64,000 nucleotides of DNA from Putridiphycobacter sp965230195 (GCA_965230195.1 OZ245997.1:3596001-3660000), one strand, 5' to 3'; shown: positions 9,624 to 18,192, numbered from the stretch's first letter. The notes: generated by a model not told the origin, from the sequence alone. Made by a program: numbers and translations.

Positions 9624-10196
9624 ATGCATACAATTGAACCATATTATAACTGGAGAGGCCTTTACATTGCTTCGGAAGACCCGCGATCTCCGTTTTATGA
9701 AAGATTGTATAGTGAGTTTGAATTTACAGATGCAATTTACAATTATTGCATTCATCCACAATGGGACAATATTGGTTCTCCTTCTCTATTTATAAAAATA
9801 CTTTACGCGGAGTATGAAGAGGGATTTTGTATTATTGAAATGATGGGCGAATGGAATGATGCAATTCAGAATGACATCATGATATTTAAAAGAGATGTTG
9901 TTGAGCTTCTGATGGCAGAAGGTATATCAAAATTTATACTTATTGGTGAAAATGTATTAAATTTTCACGCTTCGGACGACTGCTATTATGAAGAGTGGTT
10001 TGATGAAGTTGAAGATATGGATGGCTGGATTTCATTTGTAAACTTCAGAGAACACGTTTTAGAAGAATTTAAGCAGGAAAATATTGATTATTATATGGTA
10101 GCCGGTGGAGAGTTGGAAGACCTGGCATGGCGAACAAACACACCTGAACAATTTTATAAAAGGGTTAGTCAATATGTAATGAAACGACTGGCTTAA
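9624..10196 (+). CDS. Acidic hypothetical protein, 190 aa
   Basis: I do not recognise this gene. The product is soluble, very rich in Asp, Glu, Tyr, Trp and Phe (HTIEPYYNWR, CIHPQWDNIG, DDCYYEEWFDEVEDMDGW) and has no signal or membrane segment. The mixed beta strands and helices (IKILYAEYEEGFCIIEM, VVELLMAEGISKFILIGENV) suggest a compact alpha/beta fold. The start is fixed by a promoter whose -7 box lies four bases upstream. It is a single-gene unit ending in a hairpin shared with the convergent gene. Confidence 0.75.
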   Translation: MHTIEPYYNWRGLYIASEDPRSPFYERLYSEFEFTDAIYNYCIHPQWDNIGSPSLFIKILYAEYEEGFCIIEMMGEWNDAIQNDIMIFKRDVVELLMAEGISKFILIGENVLNFHASDDCYYEEWFDEVEDMDGWISFVNFREHVLEEFKQENIDYYMVAGGELEDLAWRTNTPEQFYKRVSQYVMKRLA

Positions 10197-10230
10197 AACC
10201 TGATTTCGATATAATTATATACAGGTTTAA
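10193..10230. terminator. Bidirectional terminator embracing both stop codons
   Basis: TTAAAACCTG (10193-10202) pairs with CAGGTTTAA (10222-10230), nine pairs with one bulged A and a 19-nt loop. The arms include the stop codons of both convergent genes (10194-10196 and 10227-10229). Confidence 0.55.
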
Positions 10231-11024
10231 ACCTTATCCATCATTTCAGTCATTGTAATCAATTCAAAACTTACCGATTCGGCTTTTATCTTTGAAATCA
10301 GCGCTACTTTTTCAGGATTTTTTGGCGTATTGTAAACCAGATAATAGCGTCCTTTTCCATATCCATTCCTTCTGGCATCTTCAGTTAAACTTTGAATAAC
10401 AGATCGGAACCTGGTTAAACTATTTTGGACAGATCCTGAAGAAGCATTAAAATCAATACATTGAAAAACTGTGTAATAGGACGTTTTCCGCCACAAATCA
10501 ACTTTTACAGGGTTATAAATAAAAGGAAATTGATTAGGGTGTAATGTTTTTCTCCGTGTAAAAGACTCAAACTTTTTCCCGGATGTATATTGATGGAATG
10601 ATGTTTTAAAGCTGGTCTTTTTTACTGTTGTTTTTTCAATGATTTCCCATTCATCTCCAACATATCGCTTATAAAGTTTAGCAAAATCAATTCCTGATTC
10701 TAAAAACATCAGGTCAGAATAAATGAGTAAACCTCTTTTCTTAAGCGTCAGTTTTTCCAATATTTTCTTTGCATAGGGTTGATCGAATAAGGACAAAACT
10801 TCTTCCCCCTTTATAATTTTATTGACGTCATTTTGAAGAATTTGCAAACTTCTTTTAATGGAACGTGACAAGTCGGGGTTAACCGATTTTAAAGCAAAAT
10901 TTAATTTTCCGGAAGAAAAACCAAAATACGGAATCCCGTCAAAATTAGCGAGTAACCCAATCGCAATTTTTTCTTCGGATAATCGGTTGGTTTTAATGTA
11001 TAATATGGTAAAAAAGTAGTTCAT
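10227..11024 (-). CDS. Unrecognised protein, 265 aa (second gene of a pair)
   Basis: I do not recognise this protein. An upstream in-frame start at 11081 overlaps the preceding gene by 53 bases; the ATG at 11024, four bases after that gene's stop, is the better start (MNYFFTILYIKTNRL). Visible features are a beta-rich N-terminus with AIGLLANFDGIPYFGFS, a basic middle region (KKTSFKTSFHQYTSGKKFESFTRRKT) and a C-terminal alpha/beta part (GRYYLVYNTPKNPEKVALISKI). The N-terminus faintly recalls DUF3037-type proteins, but I would not assign it. It is coupled to the 11029 gene and to pcm. Confidence 0.75.
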   Translation of the reverse strand: MNYFFTILYIKTNRLSEEKIAIGLLANFDGIPYFGFSSGKLNFALKSVNPDLSRSIKRSLQILQNDVNKIIKGEEVLSLFDQPYAKKILEKLTLKKRGLLIYSDLMFLESGIDFAKLYKRYVGDEWEIIEKTTVKKTSFKTSFHQYTSGKKFESFTRRKTLHPNQFPFIYNPVKVDLWRKTSYYTVFQCIDFNASSGSVQNSLTRFRSVIQSLTEDARRNGYGKGRYYLVYNTPKNPEKVALISKIKAESVSFELITMTEMMDKV

Positions 11025-11028
11025 CACT

Positions 11029-11625
11029 CTAGTTTTCTTCTGATTCAAGCTGATTAAACCATTCAGGAATTTCTGCTTCAATATTCCACTGCTTTTTCCA
11101 AAACAATATATAGGTTCTCAACTTATTAAGGTATGTTTTGTTTAGTAAAATATAAAAGCGTTGGTCTAATACCTCCAGGACCTGAGGCTGAACCTTATCT
11201 TTGATCGACTGTAATTCTTCCAGTGCCATTTCCTCTTCCTTTAACCGGAGTATTGCCGGATAAAATAACTCATTCTTTTTACCCTGCTTAACTCTGACAT
11301 CCTCAATTTTACTACTTCTCCCCACAACACTCAAAAGCTTCTCGTATAATAAAAAATCCTTAGGGTTAAGGATCATTTTTAAGTCCGTTTGAAAACGAAC
11401 AGAATCTTCCCAATACTCCAATTCATTGTCAATTTTTTGCACCAATGCCAATTGACCATCTATTAAAGCATATCCTATTTTGGGTACTGAAATTTTTAAT
11501 TGCTCAGCTAAACAGTGTATAATAAGGGAATCCGGATCAAAATCACGGTAAATTTCATATTCACCAGCTTCATCATCAAGTCCAATATTATTCCAATGCC
11601 CTATAATATTGACCTGGTTAAACAT
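11029..11625 (-). CDS. Unrecognised protein, 198 aa (first gene of a pair)
   Basis: I do not recognise this protein. It is soluble and acidic, with an N-terminal part containing NIIGHWNNIGLDDEAGEYEIYRDFDPDSLI and a helical, charged second half (EEEMALEELQSIKDKVQPQ). Its ATG shares one base with the pcm stop codon (TAATG at 11627-11623), so translation is coupled to pcm. The stop is four bases from the next gene. The tight coupling of three genes argues for a shared role, but none can be named. Confidence 0.75.
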   Translation of the reverse strand: MFNQVNIIGHWNNIGLDDEAGEYEIYRDFDPDSLIIHCLAEQLKISVPKIGYALIDGQLALVQKIDNELEYWEDSVRFQTDLKMILNPKDFLLYEKLLSVVGRSSKIEDVRVKQGKKNELFYPAILRLKEEEMALEELQSIKDKVQPQVLEVLDQRFYILLNKTYLNKLRTYILFWKKQWNIEAEIPEWFNQLESEEN

Positions 11626-12269
11626 TACTTTGAGGTGTTTTTTAACATGGGAACAAAGCTAAAAACACCTTTTTTTTCTATAAAAGTTTCATTTTTGCTG
11701 TCTTTAGAAATCAGAACCATCTCCTGTTTTACACCATCACCAACAGGGATAACTAATTTACCATTTGGTTTGAGCTGTTCTACCAGTTTTTCAGGTATAA
11801 AAGGAGCGCCACAGGTTACAATAACTTTATCAAACGGACCATAAGCAGGCCAGCCTTCGTAGCCATCACCATATTTCAGGTTAGGTTTATATCCTATTTT
11901 GGGTAATAAATGCTTCGTTTTTAAAAACAATTCCTTCTGTCTTTCAATTGAATATACTTTTGCACCCAACTCGCATAAAATAGCAGTTTGAAACCCTGAT
12001 CCTGTACCAATTTCCAATATTTTATCCCCCTTTTTAACTTCTAATAATTCACTTTGAAAAGCTACGGTATAAGGGTGAGAAATGGTTTGATCGGCACCAA
12101 TTTGAAAGGCCATATTAGAATAAGCCTGTTCAGTAAATGCTCTGTCTAAGAAAAAATGTCTTGGCACGGCGTCAAAGGCTTCTAAAACAGCTTTATCCCG
12201 AATTCCCTTTGACTCCAACTCTTCAATGAGTTTTCGGCGCATGCCTTTATGTTTAAAAGTATCTTGCAT
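11625..12269 (-). CDS. pcm: Protein-L-isoaspartate O-methyltransferase
   Basis: The enzyme methylates L-isoaspartyl residues in aged proteins using SAM, starting their repair. The 214-residue length is normal. Visible are the PCMT signature GADQTISHPYTVAFQSELL (~58-76), SAM motif I LEIGTGSGFQT (85-95) and the later strand VIVTCGAPFIPE. The start ATG is 13 bases downstream of a minus-strand -7 box. It heads a three-gene unit with two unrecognised genes. Confidence 0.95.
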   Translation of the reverse strand: MQDTFKHKGMRRKLIEELESKGIRDKAVLEAFDAVPRHFFLDRAFTEQAYSNMAFQIGADQTISHPYTVAFQSELLEVKKGDKILEIGTGSGFQTAILCELGAKVYSIERQKELFLKTKHLLPKIGYKPNLKYGDGYEGWPAYGPFDKVIVTCGAPFIPEKLVEQLKPNGKLVIPVGDGVKQEMVLISKDSKNETFIEKKGVFSFVPMLKNTSK

Positions 12270-12282
12270 AGTTCAATACTGG

Positions 12283-12290
12283 CAAAAATA
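12283..12290 (-). promoter_or_regulatory. -7 promoter element for pcm
   Basis: TATTTTTG on the minus strand is an exact TAnnTTTG match 13 bases upstream of the pcm ATG. A -33 element at the right distance was not found. Confidence 0.45.
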
Positions 12291-12356
12291 TTTAAAACCT
12301 GATGATTTTAAAACGTCTGAAGTCAAAATTAATTAACCTGATTTTGTTGAGAAATT

Positions 12357-12923
12357 TTAGCTCAATTCAGCATGTCTGAAACAGTCTGTTGTATGGTCAT
12401 TAACCATTCCTGTAGCCTGCATAAAGGCATAGCAAATCGTAGTCCCAACAAACTTAAATCCTCTTTTCTTAAGGACTTTGCTCATCTCATCCGATTCTTT
12501 GGTACTTACCGGAACATCCTGCATAGTTTTCCAGCTATTTTGTATTGGTGAATGATTAACAAATGACCAAATAAACTGATCGAAACTACCAAACTCTTCC
12601 TGTACCTTAATAAATGCCTGGGCATTAGTAACTGTTGATTTGATTTTCAGTTTATTTCGGATGATACCAGGATCAGAACCAAGTGCTTCTATTTTCTCAG
12701 GAGAATATTGACTGATTTTGTGATAATCAAAATTGTCAAATGCCTTTCTGTAGCCTTCCCGCTTTGCTAATACAGTGGACCAGGATAATCCAGCCTGCGC
12801 CCCTTCAAGTGTAAGCATTTCAAACCATAACCTGTCATCATGAACCGGAACACCCCATTCCTCATCATGGTAAACCTTTTCAGCCTCCGTTTTAACAGAC
12901 CAGCTACATCTCGTTTTTTCCAT
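12357..12923 (-). CDS. tag: DNA-3-methyladenine glycosylase I
   Basis: Tag removes 3-methyladenine from alkylated DNA in base excision repair. The protein has the family's 188 residues and N-terminus (RCSWS, YHDEEWG, WFEMLTLEGAQAGLSW). All four zinc-snap ligands of E. coli Tag have counterparts: Cys6, His19, His177 and Cys181. It starts five bases after the stop of the thioredoxin lipoprotein gene and is probably co-transcribed with it and the upstream peptidase. Confidence 0.96.
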   Translation of the reverse strand: MEKTRCSWSVKTEAEKVYHDEEWGVPVHDDRLWFEMLTLEGAQAGLSWSTVLAKREGYRKAFDNFDYHKISQYSPEKIEALGSDPGIIRNKLKIKSTVTNAQAFIKVQEEFGSFDQFIWSFVNHSPIQNSWKTMQDVPVSTKESDEMSKVLKKRGFKFVGTTICYAFMQATGMVNDHTTDCFRHAELS

Positions 12924-12928
12924 TTGAC

Positions 12929-13549
12929 TTATTTGATGTGTTTTTGAAGCGAACTGATCAGTTTTGACACATCCTGATACCCTATTAAAGTACCAACCTT
13001 AACTGATTTTTTATTAAGAATAACAAAAGACGGGAAGCTCATTCTTGAATCCAACAAACTAATGGCAAGCGTATTGTACCCTGCTCTTTGATTGACTTGC
13101 TTATACTCATATAAGTGTCCTTTATAGGCTATCGGAGTTTTAGACTCAGCATCCATTTTTACTGCATATACATTTTCATTAAAGTATTGCACCACTTTAG
13201 GATCTTTAAACGTTGTCGCGTCCATTTTTTTACACCATCCACACCAATGTGTATATACATCAACGAAAATAAATTTAGGTTCTTTTTCATTTCGGTTTAC
13301 AGCCGTTTCAAAATCCATCCATTCTATTTCGGTTGGTTTGGTTGTTGGAGCAGTTGCCGTTGTTGATTGATCGACCGTTTCACTTGCTGCAACCGGATAA
13401 GCCTGTACCTGCGGCTGACGTGCATCTGAAACTCTTGGACTCTCTTCAACTGCTTCAGTAGTCGTATTTTCAGTTTTTGCTGTTTCCTGACCTGTTCCAC
13501 AAGCCAACATTATTGCAGTTAATCCAAGTAGTAGTATTGTTTTTTTCAT
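12929..13549 (-). CDS. Thioredoxin-fold lipoprotein
   Basis: A lipoprotein signal ends at Cys17 (IMLACG). A ~60-residue Thr/Ser/Glu-rich linker follows, then a thioredoxin-like domain (DUF255/thioredoxin_7 type) with the active site C103-G-W-C106 in THWCGWCKKMD and a later LLDSRMSFPSFVIL carrying the cis-Pro. It is expected to act as a periplasmic thiol reductase or disulfide carrier. It lies 27 bp after the DPP IV gene and 5 bp before tag. The redox partner is not in view. Confidence 0.88.
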   Translation of the reverse strand: MKKTILLLGLTAIMLACGTGQETAKTENTTTEAVEESPRVSDARQPQVQAYPVAASETVDQSTTATAPTTKPTEIEWMDFETAVNRNEKEPKFIFVDVYTHWCGWCKKMDATTFKDPKVVQYFNENVYAVKMDAESKTPIAYKGHLYEYKQVNQRAGYNTLAISLLDSRMSFPSFVILNKKSVKVGTLIGYQDVSKLISSLQKHIK

Positions 13550-13576
13550 TGTAGCTATTAGTTTAATTTCTGTTGG

Positions 13577-15763
13577 TTATAAATTGCTCACTGTAAAGTT
13601 CAGTAATTTATTATATAAATGCAAACGTGTTTTACCACCATATATACCATGATTTTTATTCGGGTAAACCGCCATATCAAATAACTTATTCTTCTCCACC
13701 ATTTCTTCAATCATTTCCATTGAATTCTGTATATGCACATTATCATCTCCCGATCCGTGAACAATCAAATAATTACCTTTTAGTTTATCAACATGGTTTA
13801 TTGGTGAATTATCATCATAACCAGATGCATTTTCCTGAGGTGTTCTCATAAATCGCTCTGTGTAAATATTATCGTACCATCTCCAGTTCGTAACCGGTGC
13901 AACAGATATTCCCATTTTGAACACATCTGCCCCCTTGGTCATACATAGTGCTGCCATATAACCACCATAACTCCATCCCTGCACTCCTATTCTATCACCA
14001 TCAACATAATCCCATTTAGCCACTTTTTTAGCAACAGCTATCATGTCTTCAGTCTCCAGTTTTCCTAATTGTAAATAAGTCGATTTTTTAAAATCTGCAC
14101 CGCGGTACATAGTACCTCTTGTATCAACAGAAATAACAATGTAACCTCTTTGAGCTAATAACTGGTGATATATATAATTCTTTCCCTGCCATTCATCAGC
14201 AACAACATTGTTCCCGGGACCATTATAGATATAAAAATAGACCGGATACTTATTTTTTTTGTTGAATTTTCTTGGTTTAATAATTGAAGCATTCAATTCA
14301 GTATCCACACCTTTTATTGTAATAAACTCTTTTGTTGACAACTTTAGCTTTTTTAATCTGGCAATTAGTTGTTCATTACTTTTCAGGGTTTCAAGTTCTT
14401 TTCCTTCAGCATTGTGAAGTGTGATCAATTCAGGTCGATTAGCATTGGAATAGTGATTTATATAGTATTTCATACCGGTACTAAACTCTGCATCATTACT
14501 CCCCTTATTTTTAGAAAGTTTAACTTTATCTTTTCCTTTTAAATTAATGGCATATAAAGCTTTATAAATAGCACCTTCTTCTGCTGATGTATAATAGATT
14601 TTTCCTGTCTCTTCATTAATCCCTTTTAACTCAATCACATCCCATTTCCCATCAGTTATCTGCTTTACTTTACCCTTAAAATTTACTTTGTAAATATGGT
14701 TATAGCCATCCTTTTCCGAAGTTCGTAAAAAAGATTCACCGTCATTTAAAAAGATCAGATTATCATCTACTTCAACATAAGTATCTGATTCATCAACATA
14801 AATGACACGTGTTGAACGATTATTTTGAGAATGATAATCATCAACAATAAAATAGGTCAGCTTATTTTGATGACGATTCATACCCAATACGCATAACTCA
14901 TTCGTTTTGGTCCATTTCATTCTGGGAAAATACTCATAGGAAGGGCCTGAACTGATATATTGAAATGATTTGGCATTATCCAGCTCATAAATAAGAACCG
15001 ATAGTTTAGAATTATCTTCTCCGGCCTTAGGATATTTAAAGGTATATTGAAAAGGATAAGTCTTACCAAAATAGTATGGCATAGTAAATTCCGGCACATC
15101 TGTCTCATCAAATTGATAAAAACCTATTTTCTTACTGTCTGGTGACCAATAAAATCCTTTGGTAATTGAAAACTCTTCTTCATATACCCAATCAGTACCA
15201 CCGTTAATTATTTCGTTACGTTTGCCGTCATAAGTGACCTGAACTGTATTTCCGGTATTCAAATCCTTATAGTAAATATTATTCTCAAATACGTAAGCCA
15301 CTTTTGAACCGTCAGGAGAAAAGTCTGCCAATTGCTGTGGTCCATTTTCTGCCAGTTTTTGAATCTTCTTAGTAGCAAGGTCAACAATATAATAATTTGA
15401 GGTAAAGCTTCTTCGGTAAATGTATTGGATTTTAGTCGCAATTAATACTTGTGATTCATCAGCATTAAAAAAATAATCCTGAGCAAACAATTTTTCACCT
15501 CCCAAAGACAATCGATTAAGGTTCAGTATCGTATCAATCGGGGTTCCAAAATTTTCATAACTATATTTCAGTATAGCATTTCGTCCCAATAAGGAAAAAT
15601 GTAATCCATCATTCATTGATCTGACAGAACGAACAGATTCTGCAGAAAACATTCTGGATTCAGGTGACCAGATCATTTCATTTGTTAGTTCTTTTTGTGC
15701 AGAGCAACTAAAAGTTATGAATAAAAGCGAGGAAATTAAAACTGAAAAATATGTTCCTTTCAT
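13577..15763 (-). CDS. S9 family prolyl peptidase (dipeptidyl peptidase IV type), secreted
   Basis: The 728-residue protein has a signal peptide ending SCSAQK (a lipobox-like SC is present near residue 20). An eight-bladed DPPIV_N beta-propeller runs from ~100 to ~480 (contains the EE pair in DWVYEEEFS, which binds the substrate N-terminus in DPP IV). The alpha/beta hydrolase domain carries the nucleophile Ser598 in GWSYGG, Asp673/674 in GSGDDNVH and His705 in NKNHG. It releases dipeptides from peptides with proline at position two, in the periplasm or at the surface. It heads a unit with the thioredoxin lipoprotein and tag. Confidence 0.95.
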   Translation of the reverse strand: MKGTYFSVLISSLLFITFSCSAQKELTNEMIWSPESRMFSAESVRSVRSMNDGLHFSLLGRNAILKYSYENFGTPIDTILNLNRLSLGGEKLFAQDYFFNADESQVLIATKIQYIYRRSFTSNYYIVDLATKKIQKLAENGPQQLADFSPDGSKVAYVFENNIYYKDLNTGNTVQVTYDGKRNEIINGGTDWVYEEEFSITKGFYWSPDSKKIGFYQFDETDVPEFTMPYYFGKTYPFQYTFKYPKAGEDNSKLSVLIYELDNAKSFQYISSGPSYEYFPRMKWTKTNELCVLGMNRHQNKLTYFIVDDYHSQNNRSTRVIYVDESDTYVEVDDNLIFLNDGESFLRTSEKDGYNHIYKVNFKGKVKQITDGKWDVIELKGINEETGKIYYTSAEEGAIYKALYAINLKGKDKVKLSKNKGSNDAEFSTGMKYYINHYSNANRPELITLHNAEGKELETLKSNEQLIARLKKLKLSTKEFITIKGVDTELNASIIKPRKFNKKNKYPVYFYIYNGPGNNVVADEWQGKNYIYHQLLAQRGYIVISVDTRGTMYRGADFKKSTYLQLGKLETEDMIAVAKKVAKWDYVDGDRIGVQGWSYGGYMAALCMTKGADVFKMGISVAPVTNWRWYDNIYTERFMRTPQENASGYDDNSPINHVDKLKGNYLIVHGSGDDNVHIQNSMEMIEEMVEKNKLFDMAVYPNKNHGIYGGKTRLHLYNKLLNFTVSNL

Positions 15764-16131
15764 TTTACAATATTGTTATTTAATTAGTTGTAGTCATCAA
15801 ATATTCTGCCCCGTACCGCATAAAATCTGTATACTCAGAAATAATACTGATCACTATAATTATTGAACGGCGAATATACAAACTTTAACCCGAATTATGT
15901 ATTAGGACTTCGTCATGAGGTTTCGAAGCACAATAAAGTAGAGTAAAACGGTTAATTTTACAGTAATTTGAGAACCTAACAGATTTCTTAATGCATAATA
16001 CGGGTTTATGGAAAGCCTTTTTCTGCTTGCCTTGAGCGTTTAAAGAAATATTAACAATTATCGAACCAAAACCCGATAAATATTATTTATCTTTCCGCCT
16101 TTAAATAAGAATAATACGAGAATAAAATATT
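15764..16131. other. Divergent intergenic region, 368 bp
   Basis: This separates the peptidase (minus) and LOG (plus) genes. I see AT-rich sequence, a short hairpin CTTCG/CGAAG around 15908-15928, and no ORF, tRNA or exact -7 consensus. Promoters for both genes must lie here but could not be fixed. Confidence 0.5.
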
Positions 16132-16812
16132 ATGGTAGAATTAGCAAATAAAGATTGGAACGAGATTAGGACAAATGACAGTTGGGCAATATTTAAAATA
16201 ATGTCTGAATTTGTAGAGGGGTACGAGAAAATGGCCAGAATAGGGCCTTGCGTTTCGGTTTTTGGTTCTGCCAGAACAAATCCTGACAATCCGTACTATA
16301 AAGATGCTGTTAAGACTGCCGATTTATTAGTTCAATCAGGTTATGGTGTAATTACCGGTGGTGGTCCGGGGATAATGGAAGCAGGTAATAAAGGAGCACA
16401 ACAAGCTAATGGTAAATCCGTTGGGTTAAATATAGTATTACCCTTTGAGCAATCCTGCAATGAATATGTTAACCACCCTGTTGATTTTGATTACTTCTTT
16501 GTTAGAAAAGTAATGTTTGTAAAGTATACGCAAGGTTTTATTACTTTTCCAGGTGGTTTTGGGACCTTAGATGAATTATTTGAAGCTTTGACATTAATTC
16601 AAACTAAAAAGATTGATCGGAAACCGATTGTTTTATTTGGATCAAAATATTGGACAGGAATGGTTGAATGGATTAAAGAAAGTATGCTTAATGCTGAAAA
16701 TAATATTAATCCTATTGACCTTGATTTATTTAAAATTACAGATAGTCCTGAAGAAGCAGTTGAAATCATAAACGACTTTTACAAATCTCACCTGCTCCGA
16801 CCAAACTTTTGA
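16132..16812 (+). CDS. LOG family protein (nucleoside 5'-monophosphate phosphoribohydrolase)
   Basis: Members of this lysine-decarboxylase-like/LOG family cleave cytokinin or purine nucleoside monophosphates to base and ribose 5-phosphate. Both signature motifs are intact: GGGPGIMEAGNKGA at ~76 and PGGFGTLDELFE at ~140. The 226-residue length includes an N-terminal helical extension (~1-35) usual in the longer bacterial subgroup. It is a single-gene unit followed by a long repeat-bearing gap. In bacteria most likely a housekeeping nucleotide hydrolase rather than hormone synthesis. Confidence 0.9.
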   Translation: MVELANKDWNEIRTNDSWAIFKIMSEFVEGYEKMARIGPCVSVFGSARTNPDNPYYKDAVKTADLLVQSGYGVITGGGPGIMEAGNKGAQQANGKSVGLNIVLPFEQSCNEYVNHPVDFDYFFVRKVMFVKYTQGFITFPGGFGTLDELFEALTLIQTKKIDRKPIVLFGSKYWTGMVEWIKESMLNAENNINPIDLDLFKITDSPEEAVEIINDFYKSHLLRPNF

Positions 16813-16884
16813 TTCGGTTGCTTGATGGAAATTACAGTTGTTGGTTTAGCATTGTCATTGAAGGTTTAATAACCGTTTAATTGC

Positions 16885-16948
16885 AGTGTGTGCATCAGGT
16901 GCAATTCAGTGCAACTAAAGTGCCTTTATAGTGCAATGAAAGTGCAAT
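16885..16948. repeat. GTGC-periodic array
   Basis: GTGC, mostly as GTGCAA, recurs five to six times at steps of about 9-12 bases, close to one DNA helical turn. It is followed directly by the word-like repeat locus. No ORF or hairpin explains it. Confidence 0.6.
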
Positions 16949-16959
16949 GTGAAAGCCTT

Positions 16960-17343
16960 TAATAGTTGATTGTTCATTGTTGATAGTTGATTGTTAGGCA
17001 ACAGGTGAACAGGTGTCAGGTTTTCGATTCTTTATTCCGAATTTCTGATTTTCGATTACTTGTTTCTTGTTAATCGTTTCTTGTTTATTGTTCATTGTTG
17101 TTTATTTTCGATTTCTGATTTCAGATTTTCAATTTTGAATTTCGGGTTACTTGTTTCTGGTTGATCGTTGATCGTTTGATTACTAATCACTGATTTACAA
17201 TTCGTAATTCTCAATTCATAATTTCTAATTGCTGTTAACTATTAACTAACAACTAATGATACCTACTACCTACCACCTGCTACCCACTACCTTTAGCTAA
17301 AAACTAATAACTAAAGACTAATAACTAAAAAATACTTGCTACT
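16960..17343. repeat. Word-like degenerate repeat locus A
   Basis: About 380 bp of short, slightly varied words: GTTGATTGTTCATTG, GATTTCTGATTTTCGATT, TACTTGTTTCTTG, TAACTATTAACTAAC, CTACTACCTACCACC, ACTAATAACTAAAGACTAA. It ends at the stop codon of the minus-strand gene at 17345. 17281-17340 aligns with locus C 44851-44909 with only a few changes; 17140-17162 is a 23-base inverted match to 51023-51045 in locus E; 17009-17021 is a 13-base inverted match to 50826-50838. It is non-coding and has no clear hairpin. Confidence 0.85.
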
Positions 17344-17344
17344 G

Positions 17345-18115
17345 CTATCTAAATGCTTTAAACGGACTATCAAATTCGACCCAATTTGTCCAGGTTTTAC
17401 TTTCATTGCCGCAAATGTCCATTGGTCTGAATCTAATCCTGTATTTTTTGCCTTTTTGATAATCGAAGGCGCCGGAACACATACCATGACCTACACTAAT
17501 GACATTAGGTTTGTCGAAATATAAATAATACGTGTTTGATTGACCGGTTTCTAAATCTACCAGTTCCGTTTTAAACAATGTAATAGATTCATCTTTTATT
17601 TTAAGTTTAAAGTCAGCATAAATGGCAGGGCCACAACCATAATGTATAGTTCTTTTATCAATCAATTCAGGTTGAGATAAGAACTCCGGCACGTTTGAAT
17701 CTGTGCCTTCCGTTACCTCCCAAATAATTGCTTCACTTTCTCTTGTCTTAGAATTCCACCTGGTCAATAGTTCTTTATCATCTTCATTCAGATTATCGAT
17801 TTTTAATTGATATTTTTTACCTGAAATCAGTTTTTCCTGAGGGACCAGTATAGCCTGACTTAATTCAAACATCCCTTTGCAAGTATCTTTTACTAAAAGT
17901 TTTACTTTATGCCCTTCTGCTTCAAGGTATATTGGATATTTGCTATTCAAATCAGTTATTATCTTCTGGCTGTAAGCATATCCTTCCAGAATAACCCATG
18001 AATTTTGCTTTATAGTTTCAGTTTGCGGGAATACCCACACCCCTCTCGAAGTACAATCGGCAAAAACGATCTCTGAAGTAAATAGACAAAGGATAATTGT
18101 AATTAATGTTTTCAT
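17345..18115 (-). CDS. Secreted hypothetical protein, 256 aa
   Basis: I do not recognise a family. There is a clear signal peptide (MKTLITIILCLFTSEIVFA). The mature part is beta-rich and contains six or more cysteines (ADCTSRGVWVFP, KDTCKGMFEL, YGCGPAIYADF, GHGMCSGAF, MDICGNESKTW), suggesting disulfides in the periplasm or outside. The arrangement recalls one or two Ig-like domains. It is a single gene whose 3' end runs straight into repeat locus A. Function unknown. Confidence 0.8.
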   Translation of the reverse strand: MKTLITIILCLFTSEIVFADCTSRGVWVFPQTETIKQNSWVILEGYAYSQKIITDLNSKYPIYLEAEGHKVKLLVKDTCKGMFELSQAILVPQEKLISGKKYQLKIDNLNEDDKELLTRWNSKTRESEAIIWEVTEGTDSNVPEFLSQPELIDKRTIHYGCGPAIYADFKLKIKDESITLFKTELVDLETGQSNTYYLYFDKPNVISVGHGMCSGAFDYQKGKKYRIRFRPMDICGNESKTWTNWVEFDSPFKAFR

Positions 18116-18160
18116 ATATTCATGTTAATGTGATATCACTACCATTTAATAGCTTTTGCT

Positions 18161-18192
18161 AATAGTTAACAACTATTAACTAATAACTTAAC
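18161..18192. repeat. Word-like repeat fragment B
   Basis: AGTTAACAACTATTAAC followed by TAATAACTTAAC repeats the TTAACTATTAACTAAC words of locus A (around 17233-17258). It is short, in the gap between the secreted protein gene and the DUF4249 gene. Confidence 0.5.

Noticed and set aside
10227..11024. DUF3037 assignment
   Set aside because: Only a weak N-terminal pattern resemblance; not enough to name the family without a search.
11025..11081. Start at 11081 for the second unrecognised gene behind pcm
   Set aside because: It overlaps the previous gene by 53 bases, while an ATG four bases after that gene's stop gives a sensible start.
13115..13366. 83-residue plus-strand frame rich in His, Phe and Tyr
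   Set aside because: It is antisense to the thioredoxin lipoprotein domain and reflects that gene's codons.
15764..16131. Possible structural RNA (6S or tmRNA) in the long divergent gap
   Set aside because: No conserved core or long stem could be recognised by eye; only a short hairpin is seen.
16960..17343. Possible CRISPR array because of many short repeats
   Set aside because: The words are varied, lack a constant repeat length, lack unique spacers and no cas genes are nearby.
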